35,677 nt of DNA from assembly GCA_021732565.1 (NCBI GenBank), contig JAKFUT010000021.1, positions 1-35,677 of the forward strand, in the 5' to 3' direction. Shown in pieces: positions 1-7,609 of the stretch (position 1 is the first letter of the stretch; every line of letters begins with the position of its first letter). The stretch comes from Candidatus Obscuribacterales bacterium. Lineage in GTDB: Bacteria; Cyanobacteriota; Vampirovibrionia; Obscuribacterales; Obscuribacteraceae. A model generated the notes under the pieces. That model did no database searches, was not told the DNA's origin, and saw only the letters and a list, made by a program, of their open reading frames with translations. A program made the position numbers and the translations under genes.

Positions 1-1214
1 GAGGGATGATCAGTGGCACTCTCTTTCGTCGATTTTTTTGCAGCATGACTGCGATAATCTTTTATCACCGGTTGAAGATCGAGTACGCTGACCCGCATGC
101 CAATCTCGGCTGCGGTCATTTCATTTTCGGCCAGAATCGTTTTTGCATAACGAAACTGCTGCGCTGCCTGCGCCGCAGGAATGGACCGCAAAATGCGCAA
201 GAGTCTGGCATCAGAAACAATAGTGGCACCATCGGCGGTTTCGCCGGACGGTTCGTTTTGAGCGTTGGTTTCGTTTGCAGAACTACCAGTTTTTTCAGCG
301 GATCGAGGCTCTGTTTCAGCCGAACCGGCTTTATCGGTGAGGCTGCTCCCCGCGGAGGTGACCTGCTGCTCCCGGTCAGCTCCATTGACTGCACTGTCAC
401 TCGATTCACCTTGCCCCGCACTATTTTGAGCCACGCTCAATCCGGCTTGCAAGCCTATGTCCTTGTAGTCTTTGTTGGCCATCTCTTGGGTATTAACCCG
501 GTTCTGCCTGAGACCCACATCTTCCAGTCGATCATGTTGATCTTCACTTGCAACCGCAGGTTGCTTCGGCTCCATCGCTGTTCTGTCTTCATCTTCAATG
601 GCGCCCGGCTCTTCAGCTGACTCCCCTTCTTGGGCGCGCTGGCGCTCTTGCGCATAATGTAACTCAAAACTTGAGAAAGCACGATTAGCCTCAGCATGCC
701 TTCCTTGAAGATCCAGAATCCTACCTGAAATACCATCAAAACTGACATCCGGGTGAAACTGCTGCTCAATATCCATGTACTTACGATAATGGTATTCGGC
801 CTGCGAATATTTTCCTTCACGCTCCAACAACTCGGCGGCGGCTAGATATTGGTCCGCCTGTGCCTGTGACAACGGAATCCTTTCGTAAGACTCAGACGCA
901 GACAGGAATCTCATTGGGAGATGTTGTGCCAGTGATAGGAATAGAAATGGAACAGGCAAAAGGATGGACGAACAGAAGACAGCCTGCCTCCAGTGAGAGA
1001 TTCTCCCGGGCGCATTGACTTGTAGCCGGAATCGCTTAACAAATGTGATCATTGTGCACACGAGGTAAAGCGTTCCCATCAGTAAGAGCACAGTCTTGAA
1101 AAACGAATCGCATAAAGCGGCGCAACTAAATAGGGACGCAGTTGCAAGGGCGTAATAGATACACAAACAAACGTCTCGTGCTTTCACTTTGCTGGTCTCA
1201 TCGACTTCTATCAC
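1..1214 (-). CDS. TPR-like membrane protein, C-terminus cut by window edge
   Basis: This reading frame stays open on the minus strand from a stop at 1221-1223 to the left edge of the window. The first possible start is a GTG at 1212-1214. An ATG at 1078-1080 is the alternative, and neither has a good ribosome binding site. The first ~100 residues hold three hydrophobic segments, suggesting membrane anchoring. They are followed by a helical repeat (around YLAAAELLEREGKYSQAEYH) typical of a TPR motif, then a long Ser/Glu/Ala-rich low-complexity linker. A second helical block (DARLLRILRSIPAAQAAQQF, then FRYAKTILAENEMTAAEIG) lies near the left edge. No enzyme motif is visible. TPR proteins mediate protein-protein contacts, so a scaffold role at the membrane is inferred. 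Apparent plus-strand frames over 6-620 are shadows of this gene. Confidence 0.75.
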   Translation of the reverse strand, partial: MIEVDETSKVKARDVCLCIYYALATASLFSCAALCDSFFKTVLLLMGTLYLVCTMITFVKRFRLQVNAPGRISHWRQAVFCSSILLPVPFLFLSLAQHLPMRFLSASESYERIPLSQAQADQYLAAAELLEREGKYSQAEYHYRKYMDIEQQFHPDVSFDGISGRILDLQGRHAEANRAFSSFELHYAQERQRAQEGESAEEPGAIEDEDRTAMEPKQPAVASEDQHDRLEDVGLRQNRVNTQEMANKDYKDIGLQAGLSVAQNSAGQGESSDSAVNGADREQQVTSAGSSLTDKAGSAETEPRSAEKTGSSANETNAQNEPSGETADGATIVSDARLLRILRSIPAAQAAQQFRYAKTILAENEMTAAEIGMRVSVLDLQPVIKDYRSHAAKKSTKESATDHP

Positions 1215-1436
1215 AGTTACTTAGGAATCCCAGAAGTTTGATACCGCTAACGGAGCATTTGTTCCCCTTTGCCATGGCGCATTCCATCTGCGCGGCGGTT
1301 CTGGCGGACCAGACACAAATGAGTTTCATTTAGTAAAATATGCTGCGCAAATTCCGGCATGAAACAGGCATAATTGCGCTTTAATCTGTTGTCTTTGAAC
1401 AGTCGAACGCACTAATTGTCCGCGGAGGGAAGCGAA

Positions 1437-2852
1437 ATGCTACACCAGGGGAAGGCGATGCGCAAAACGATCTTACTAGCAGTAGCAATTAGTACGTCTC
1501 AGAATATGCTGCCGACCGTTGCAAGAGACATTACTTCTGATACCACCTTCCCTCATCCTGGTGTAAGACGAATTGCTGTAGATACACATAAGAACGGAAT
1601 TGCAAAGGACTCCACTCCGCCTAGTAACACGCCGCCTGCTTCAGCGGCAGGACCAACTCGATCAAATAGCACGCTGCCAGCTTCAGCCGCTACGGACTCG
1701 ACTCGATCAAATAGCACGCTGCCAGCTTCAGCCGCTACGGACTCGACTCCAACGAGTAGCACGTCGCCAGCTTCAGCGGCAGGACCAACTCGATCAAGTA
1801 GCACGCTGCCAGCTTCAGCCGCTACGGACTCGACTCCGTCGAGTAGAGCGACGCCAGCTTCAGCCGGGGCGGAGCCGCCGCCGAGCAGCACTCCGTCCTC
1901 TCCCGCCAGCCCAATTCCAGGTTCTCCCTCAACCGGCGCAGCAACGGAATCGTCACCGCCGTCTTCGCCGGTGGCCGCTACCGCAACGAAGATCAACGTT
2001 AAAATAGTCTATGTAAATCTTGCATTGGTTAAGTCGCGATTTCCTGATTCAATTGCTGCCCAGCACTGCCGTCTTTCCTCTCAGGATACACTGCGTAAAG
2101 CGGTGGCTGCGGGCAACGCGGAGTTGGAAAAGATGGAGGCGCAGAATAAAACCAAGACTGAGATTGAAGAACGGAGCAAGAGTCTCAAGACCGAAGTTCA
2201 TGCCATGCAAGAAGCATTGATTGAGCTAACTCAAGCGCAAGAGGTTTCGGCAAACAAGAAAATTGGCGCGGCCGGCGATGACATTATGGAAGCTGCCAGT
2301 GCTCAGCTTCTTCTCGACGGAGCCGGTATCTATGCCGGCGGACAAGCGGTAATAGAAAATGGCAAAGACTTGACTGCCAAGCTCTCTCAGCGACTTGGAA
2401 CTGCCGGATTATCTGAGCCTTCCAATTCGGGATCGCCAAAGGCGTACTCTGTTGCAATTGGCTATTTCAATCTTGGAAAAATCAAGGCGACGCCAAAATT
2501 CGCCGCCATTGATTCGTATCGCGTTGAATGCGAAAACAAATTGCGTCAAAAAGTTGATGAGGGAAATGTGAACCTCAAGTCCGCACAAAATGCAGGAAAG
2601 CCAAAATCCGAAATAGAACAGATGACCAAAGACCTGCAAGTATCAGTCAACCAGCAGCAGCAGAATTTGCTCGGCGACGTAAAAAATCGCACGGAAGCAA
2701 CAAGCAAGGAACTTGCAACAGCCGCTATTCAGATTGCACAATCGATGGGGCTGGGACTGATAGTTACCAATGAGTGCGTTATCGCTGGCGGCAACCTGAT
2801 CAAGAACAACGGCGTCGATGTTACGGAAAGTTTGCTTAAGCGATTCAAATAG
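1437..2852 (+). CDS. Exported protein with two tandem OmpH/Skp-like domains
   Basis: This 471-residue protein is predicted to be exported. The ATG at 1437 is preceded by GGAGG at 1424-1428 with good spacing; a TTG 21 bases upstream is also in frame but has no such site. An N-terminal signal peptide ends near PTVARD. A Ser/Thr/Pro/Ala-rich linker of near-identical 14-15-residue units follows (1635-1860). Two copies of an OmpH/Skp-type fold come next. Each has a beta start (VKIVYVNLALVKSRFP; SVAIGYFNLGKIKATP), a long charged coiled coil, a returning helix and a final strand with a GG hairpin plus DVTE or DLTA before a terminal helix. Skp-family chaperones hold outer-membrane proteins in the periplasm, normally with one domain per chain. 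The duplication is direct observation; the chaperone role is inferred. No bamA or lpx genes lie nearby. Confidence 0.75.
   Translation: MLHQGKAMRKTILLAVAISTSQNMLPTVARDITSDTTFPHPGVRRIAVDTHKNGIAKDSTPPSNTPPASAAGPTRSNSTLPASAATDSTRSNSTLPASAATDSTPTSSTSPASAAGPTRSSSTLPASAATDSTPSSRATPASAGAEPPPSSTPSSPASPIPGSPSTGAATESSPPSSPVAATATKINVKIVYVNLALVKSRFPDSIAAQHCRLSSQDTLRKAVAAGNAELEKMEAQNKTKTEIEERSKSLKTEVHAMQEALIELTQAQEVSANKKIGAAGDDIMEAASAQLLLDGAGIYAGGQAVIENGKDLTAKLSQRLGTAGLSEPSNSGSPKAYSVAIGYFNLGKIKATPKFAAIDSYRVECENKLRQKVDEGNVNLKSAQNAGKPKSEIEQMTKDLQVSVNQQQQNLLGDVKNRTEATSKELATAAIQIAQSMGLGLIVTNECVIAGGNLIKNNGVDVTESLLKRFK
1635..1862 (+). repeat. Tandem 42-45 bp repeats encoding a Ser/Thr/Ala/Pro linker
   Basis: About five imperfect units of 42 or 45 bp each encode PASAA followed by GPTRS or TDSTR/TDSTP and then STL or similar. 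Two of the 45-bp units are almost identical in DNA, so the array expanded recently or is kept homogeneous. Units keep the reading frame. The region forms the flexible linker between the signal peptide and the first OmpH-like domain of the surrounding gene, and is likely to vary in copy number between strains. Confidence 0.85.
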
Positions 2853-3031
2853 CCAAACCAGTCTTGCTACCAACCCCGCACAGATTTCTGCCATTCACGG
2901 GCCATAAGGTCGAACAAGAGGAAGGCGCTCGAGGCGGAGGCGGAAACCCTTGTTGTTCAGACTCTATGCGTTTCTGGCCCGAAGAATATGTGTCAACAAA
3001 ACCGTAGAGGGCGAAGCAGATTTCACAGCGC

Positions 3032-4618
3032 TCAGCATGCCGCTACCGACGCGGAATCAGAGAGTACGTATTGACTGGCAAGGGCTTGGAACTGTCGTAT
3101 TTGATCGTTCTTCCAATCTTCACCCTTGTTCAGTTCAGCAGACATAATTTCCGCTACCGCCGGTGCCATTTCAATTGCGGCCTTTGAGTTGAGAAAAAGT
3201 GCACGAACTCGGCGTGAGAGGAAATCTTCAACAGTGCGAGCCATCTCCTCGCGCACGGACCAGACTACTTCTGCACGGCAATAGGGAAGCGCCGGATGGA
3301 GTCGATCGCCCAGTTCTATGTCTTGCTCGATCAGTTCTTTTATTCTGGCTGCATCCGATCCGTATATCGCTAGATTGCCCAATGCGGATGTATCAGGATC
3401 GTATCCGTGGATTTTAAGATCCTTGGTGACGCAAGGCTTTTCATCGAGCTGTCCCAGCGTAACCGCATGATCAACGCAGTCCTCAGCCATGTGTCTGTAC
3501 GTGGTCCACTTGCCACCACATATGGTTAACAATCCAGATGTATCTATATGGATTGTGTGATCGCGTGACAAAGCTGCGGTGCTCCCGCCACCGGGCATCT
3601 TAACCAGAGGACGGATACCGACGAAAACGCTCAATACGTCTTTTCTGGAGGGAGCCTTATCCAAATATTTCCCGGCAGTTTCGAGAATGAATTCTATTTC
3701 GTGATCGAATGCGGTGGGCTCGAGAAGCGGATGCTCAACGGGAGTATCTGTGGTACCAACCAGCACGTGCTGATGCCATGGAATAGCAAACATCACTCGT
3801 CCGTCGCTCGTGTGAGGCACCATAATTGCAGAATTGCCAGGCAAAATAGAGCGATCGAACACCAGGTGTATTCCCTGACTCGGTGCAATCATTCCCTGCA
3901 CTTCGGGCTCAGCTAACCGTCGAACACTATCGGTAAACGCACCGGTGGCATTTATCACAACATGGGCTTTGATCTCCAATTCAGTACCGCTCTCTGTATC
4001 AAGAGCAATTACGCCATCGAGGTATCCTTCGCTGTCTTTAGTGATTCTCGTCACCGGCGCGTAATTGAGCAACGAGGCACCATGCTCCGCGGCTGTGGCT
4101 ACCAGATTAATCAACAGACGAGAGTCGTCGAATTGACCGTCATAATACAGCACACCGCCACGTAGTCCTTCTGTTTTGACAGTCGGAATTCTTTCAAGTA
4201 AGTCATTGCGAGAAAGAACTTGCGATTTGCCAAAGCCGTACTTACCAGCGAGCATATCGTACACCTTCAGGCCCAGACCATAAAACGGGGCTTCCCACCA
4301 ATCGTAATTCGGCACAATAAAAGGAAGGTCGCGTACAAGATGAGGAGCATTCTTTCTCAGCAGCCCTCGCTCCTTCAGTGCACCCATTACCAGCGACACG
4401 TTTCCCTGCTCGAGGTAACGAACACCGCCATGAACCAATTTAGTGCTGCGACTTGAGGTGCCCTTTCCGAAATCATGCTGCTCCAGCAACAAGACATCAT
4501 AACCGCGAGACGCTGCGTCCACGGCCACCCCTGTACCGGTGGCACCGCCTCCAATGATCACCATGTCCCACGGGGAGGGGTGGTCAAGAACTCGTTGAAG
4601 CATCGCTGTTCGGTTCAT
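3032..4618 (-). CDS. glpD: Aerobic glycerol-3-phosphate dehydrogenase (FAD)
   Basis: This 528-residue enzyme oxidises sn-glycerol 3-phosphate to dihydroxyacetone phosphate with FAD, passing electrons to membrane quinone. The N-terminus carries the FAD-binding Rossmann motif IIGGGATGTG, followed by the family motif GTSSRSTKLVHGGVRYLE. Later come INATGAFTD, the substrate-region GIHLVFDR, and VGIRPLV with CGGKWTTYR; a C-terminal helical GlpD domain closes the protein. Length is normal for the family. The ATG at 4618 is preferred over an in-frame GTG at 4633 because the GTG overlaps a GAGG ribosome binding site nine bases upstream of the ATG. It is not next to glpK or glpF here, so it is probably transcribed alone. 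It links glycerol or phospholipid-derived glycerol phosphate to respiration and glycolysis. Confidence 0.95.
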   Translation of the reverse strand: MNRTAMLQRVLDHPSPWDMVIIGGGATGTGVAVDAASRGYDVLLLEQHDFGKGTSSRSTKLVHGGVRYLEQGNVSLVMGALKERGLLRKNAPHLVRDLPFIVPNYDWWEAPFYGLGLKVYDMLAGKYGFGKSQVLSRNDLLERIPTVKTEGLRGGVLYYDGQFDDSRLLINLVATAAEHGASLLNYAPVTRITKDSEGYLDGVIALDTESGTELEIKAHVVINATGAFTDSVRRLAEPEVQGMIAPSQGIHLVFDRSILPGNSAIMVPHTSDGRVMFAIPWHQHVLVGTTDTPVEHPLLEPTAFDHEIEFILETAGKYLDKAPSRKDVLSVFVGIRPLVKMPGGGSTAALSRDHTIHIDTSGLLTICGGKWTTYRHMAEDCVDHAVTLGQLDEKPCVTKDLKIHGYDPDTSALGNLAIYGSDAARIKELIEQDIELGDRLHPALPYCRAEVVWSVREEMARTVEDFLSRRVRALFLNSKAAIEMAPAVAEIMSAELNKGEDWKNDQIRQFQALASQYVLSDSASVAAC

Positions 4619-4633
4619 GGAATCAAGCCTCAC

Positions 4634-4974
4634 TTAGCACAACCCGAGCAATTATAGTTGAACACCGTGAACAAGTTGGAACCCGGTCAGCATAAGGTAA
4701 TGTCGACTTAATGTGTCTCGTAGCTGTTGAACGCTAGCGGACATATTGAGAGAACTTGGCAGCAACACCGGTACACTGGAAAGAATAGGTACCTGGTCGC
4801 AACGAATTGAGATCAACTTCTCCCACAAAGAAAGAAGGTTCGTCTGTTTCTAATGGCAGCGAGACATGAGACCGAGGCCACGGACAAGTGATAAGTGCAC
4901 AGGCTAGCCAGCGAACGCGAGGTTTGAGGCCGGTCGGGCAGATTGGAACCACCAAGCGGTGCGGCGGACCGTAT
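4634..4974. other. Gap with a possible gene remnant on the minus strand
   Basis: No convincing complete gene lies between the oxygenase-like gene and glpD. A minus-strand frame ending at 4734 (start ATG at 5045, inside the upstream gene) finishes with about 40 residues that look protein-like, including GEVDLNSLRPGTYSFQCTG. This is a beta-strand-like stretch resembling the Cys-containing edge of a cupredoxin-like or lipoprotein fold. Upstream of that the frame looks non-coding. It may be a decayed gene end or chance. The rest of the gap holds nothing recognisable. Confidence 0.25.
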
Positions 4975-5967
4975 CTATTTGGCTCCTGGCTCACTGAGTG
5001 ATTGCGGACGAAGATTGGGTTTGGTTCTGGTTTTCTTATCATCATGTGGTTCGCCGCTTACCTGTTGCCAGGGAAACACACGTAACGACGGATCGCAATC
5101 AGGATCGAACGGCACCAGATTCAGTGCCTCAATGTCCCGGGGCACCATAGGCCAGTCATAACTGAACAGCGGATTGTGAGCATTGCCCTCACGATCAAAA
5201 ATTCGCACTTCAAATGAAAGTCGAATGAATGTGCGCAAAGTCTCGGCTGTGCATTCGTCACCGCGATGGACACAATAACAATCCATTAACGTCAGCTCAC
5301 ACGGACGAGGGCGCCAGACATGGGCACTGTTGGTCGTAGCGACCTGGCGATTCATTTCCCAGAAAAAGTTGTGTGTGCCTTCATCCAAGAGATCAAAATC
5401 AAATGGTTGGGGATAGTACACGGTGGGGATGACGTCAGATACGCAGTAGGTGTGATTGCATCGAACTTTAGGGGTCCAGCGTGCTCCCTGAAAGCCGTCA
5501 ACATGACACGGCGCCTCTCTTTGAAGAGTGCCCGGTTTGACAAGTCCGTGATCGACGGTCAGGTAACAATAGTACTCATCGTGACAGTCTTTGTTTACTA
5601 CGGCTTCGTAATCAGCAACCATTTGAATCACCCCGGCAAGGTGAGCGAGTTCTGAAGGTAGCCGGTAATTTGAACCGGGAAATTTGATGGGCAAATCTAG
5701 TGTACGTGGCACACCTGGCATGAACACAGTGGACCGAATGTCCTCGGGAATGAGTCCTAAAGAAATCGGTTTACGCTCTTGTTTAAACTGCTGCAGGTCA
5801 AACGTACTATTCAATTTCTGAATCACCAGCGAATCCCGGGGAACCTCAATCTTGCTGTTCTCCGGATGAGGTTCGATGAATATGCCTCCGTCACTTTCCA
5901 ACGAGGGAATGGTGAAGTGCTTTCCTCTATAGGAGACTTCCTCAGTACACGCTTCCTCAGAGATCAT
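4975..5967 (-). CDS. Putative Fe(II)/2-oxoglutarate-type oxygenase (uncharacterised)
   Basis: This 330-residue protein of no certain family is presumably cytosolic, as there is no signal peptide or membrane segment. The middle carries an HxD pair (His155, Asp157 in APCHVDGFQG). A later His234 in YCVHRGDEC is followed by Arg246 and Arg249 in a strand-rich segment RTFIRLSFEVRIFDR. The HxD...H order plus a downstream Arg matches the metal and 2-oxoglutarate ligands of a double-stranded beta-helix oxygenase; this is pattern inference, and a cupin-like non-enzyme remains possible. The start is supported by GGAGG seven to eight bases upstream of the ATG. It lies 17 bp downstream of the Gfo/Idh/MocA gene on the same strand, so the two are probably co-transcribed and may act on the same substrate. 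The last ~25 residues are polar and look disordered. Confidence 0.7.
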   Translation of the reverse strand: MISEEACTEEVSYRGKHFTIPSLESDGGIFIEPHPENSKIEVPRDSLVIQKLNSTFDLQQFKQERKPISLGLIPEDIRSTVFMPGVPRTLDLPIKFPGSNYRLPSELAHLAGVIQMVADYEAVVNKDCHDEYYCYLTVDHGLVKPGTLQREAPCHVDGFQGARWTPKVRCNHTYCVSDVIPTVYYPQPFDFDLLDEGTHNFFWEMNRQVATTNSAHVWRPRPCELTLMDCYCVHRGDECTAETLRTFIRLSFEVRIFDREGNAHNPLFSYDWPMVPRDIEALNLVPFDPDCDPSLRVFPWQQVSGEPHDDKKTRTKPNLRPQSLSEPGAK

Positions 5968-5984
5968 TACGCATCCTCCGTCGA

Positions 5985-6959
5985 CTAAGGCGTAGCTCGT
6001 TCAAGCAAATCTACGTTAAACATACCATTCTCACCATCAGATTCGGGCGGCTGGCCGGTCAAAATTGAACGAATAAAATCTTGCAATTCCATCTGGTAGG
6101 GATTGGTGACCTTAAAGTCCAACTTTTCTTCGTTCAGCAAAATGGTGCCTGCACCGTGCGGACCAAGAGTATCTCTGCACGTAGCGCTGGACTTGTGCCC
6201 ATGGATTTCAATCAGGCGAGGAACCTTGAACAACACCGATGAAAGCACTTCTGCGGTCGCACCGGAAGCAAATTGTAGATTTACGATGGAAGTTGCGTCA
6301 CCTCGTTTGCCATCATGATCTGCGGCACACAAAGAAACAACTTGAACGATATCGCCACAGACAGGCCGGAGCATCCATTGAAGCAGATCAAGCCCATGGG
6401 TACCTACTGCGCCCAGAGACCACCACTTTCCAAGCTCGGCATCCCTACGCCAGTCGTTCACCGGCGGTTTTAGCGTCCACTGTACTCGTGCATGATGAAT
6501 GGTTCCCAGATCGCCACCGGCAATCCTTCCAGCGAGGAGTCGATGACCGGCATGCCACCGTAGGTGGTATCCTACGGCTAGCTGCAAGTTTCGACTGCGG
6601 CACGCAGCTACAATTGCACTTGCATCTGAATGGCAAGTTGCAAGCGGTTTCTCCACGAATAGGTGCTTTGAGGCTTCCGCTGCGGCGATGGCTTGTGATA
6701 CATGAAGCTTGTCCGGTGTCGCAATGATCACGGCATCGAGGTCTTTGTCGCTCAGAAATTCTTCCATATTTGAAAATGACAAAACCGGTGCAGTAGCTCC
6801 GACTTCAGCGACAAATTGTTCCGCCTTTGATCGATCTCTACTGCAAACGCTCCATAACTGAGCACCACTTACTTGCTTCAGAGCAGGAACGAGGTAATCG
6901 CGCGCGATGCCTCCTGTACCTATGACACCAATGCGAATTGGTTGTGCCGACTCGCTCAT
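5985..6959 (-). CDS. Gfo/Idh/MocA-family NAD(P)-dependent oxidoreductase
   Basis: This 324-residue protein belongs to the glucose-fructose oxidoreductase / inositol dehydrogenase family. The N-terminal Rossmann domain opens with IRIGVIGTGGIARDYLVPAL and continues to VIIATPDKLH. The family signature FVEKPLATC carries the catalytic Lys of the EKP motif. The second alpha/beta domain includes YHLRWHAGHR and WWSLGAVGTHGLDLLQW, with the family's GxHxxD-like dinucleotide and substrate contacts. The start is the ATG at 6959, six bases after GGAGGAG; an ATG 15 bases upstream overlaps that site and is less likely. The C-terminus ends at DLLERATP, about 15 residues earlier than in many relatives. It is first gene of a two-gene unit with the putative oxygenase. 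Substrate (a sugar, inositol or amino sugar) cannot be told from sequence. Confidence 0.88.
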   Translation of the reverse strand: MSESAQPIRIGVIGTGGIARDYLVPALKQVSGAQLWSVCSRDRSKAEQFVAEVGATAPVLSFSNMEEFLSDKDLDAVIIATPDKLHVSQAIAAAEASKHLFVEKPLATCHSDASAIVAACRSRNLQLAVGYHLRWHAGHRLLAGRIAGGDLGTIHHARVQWTLKPPVNDWRRDAELGKWWSLGAVGTHGLDLLQWMLRPVCGDIVQVVSLCAADHDGKRGDATSIVNLQFASGATAEVLSSVLFKVPRLIEIHGHKSSATCRDTLGPHGAGTILLNEEKLDFKVTNPYQMELQDFIRSILTGQPPESDGENGMFNVDLLERATP

Positions 6960-7240
6960 CGAAGGCTCCTCCATATCTCAACACCCGCACAGCTTTTCTC
7001 AGTTAAGCCCCTTATGATCGGCAATTCAGCCGCATACGGATCACGTGGTGGATAGGCTCAGCCCCACGGGGACAGCATTGAAAATTGAGACTGGCGCAGT
7101 TTCCGTGGCGTGATGTTATAGAGTCTCCGTTTCCAGCACTGTGCTTGATGTTCACGTGATCAAATCGTGATCCGGGCCTCCTCTTGCCGTCAGTTCCCGT
7201 TGTCAGTGGCGCTTTCCTTTAACACGGGAGAGCAAACATA
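6960..7240. other. Intergenic stretch, nothing recognised
   Basis: This stretch lies upstream of the oxidoreductase gene (minus) and downstream of the small minus-strand gene at 7241. CGTGATC is repeated twice within 20 bases near 7155-7175, which might be an operator half-site pair but is too short to assign. It presumably holds the promoter of the oxidoreductase-oxygenase unit. Confidence 0.3.
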
Positions 7241-7525
7241 TTAGCGGGAATGAGCCAATTCGACCACCAATGAATCCGTATGTAGCAGCGAATCTGCAAT
7301 CTCACGTAGGTGAAATTTGCGGAGTGGATTCGGCGGATTGAGCACAAATACCTGTAATCCGCCGGCATATATTATAGGCGCGCTACTTGATCTAGAACCT
7401 TTCGAGTGGCCAAATAGCTGTGATGCAGTCTCTCCACCGGAGTATAATAGGCCGCCCGTCGCTGTGACGGGTCGGCAGGTGCCAGTTTGTCTGACATAGA
7501 CCGTTTTCCCTGCTTTAACCAGCAC
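7241..7525 (-). CDS. Small uncharacterised protein (94 aa)
   Basis: This frame encodes 94 residues beginning at a GTG with only a weak upstream ribosome binding site. It is not recognised. The C-terminal half is the most protein-like, with alternating hydrophobic strands (APIIYAGGLQVFVLNPP) and an amphipathic helix (KFHLREIADSLLHTDSLVVE). The N-terminal half is rich in Gly, Ser and Thr. No signal peptide, membrane segment or metal motif is visible. It sits divergently from the P450 gene, 84 bp away, so the two promoters share one short intergenic space. It could be a real small protein or a partly decayed one. Confidence 0.45.
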   Translation of the reverse strand: MLVKAGKTVYVRQTGTCRPVTATGGLLYSGGETASQLFGHSKGSRSSSAPIIYAGGLQVFVLNPPNPLRKFHLREIADSLLHTDSLVVELAHSR

Positions 7526-7609
7526 CGTTTTTGCTGGAGTGCTAACAGACTTCAGTGTATGCCAGTACGTATGCTTGCACTTACTCGATGAATTTCTAAA
7601 GAGGAACTC

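Noticed and set aside
1142-1333. 63-codon plus-strand frame before the OmpH-like gene
   Set aside because: No ribosome binding site, composition non-coding and overlap with the membrane-helix region of the minus-strand gene.
1553-1996. Long minus-strand frame with Ala/Gly/Val repeats
   Set aside because: It is the antisense shadow of the in-frame Ser/Thr/Pro/Ala repeats of the OmpH-like gene.
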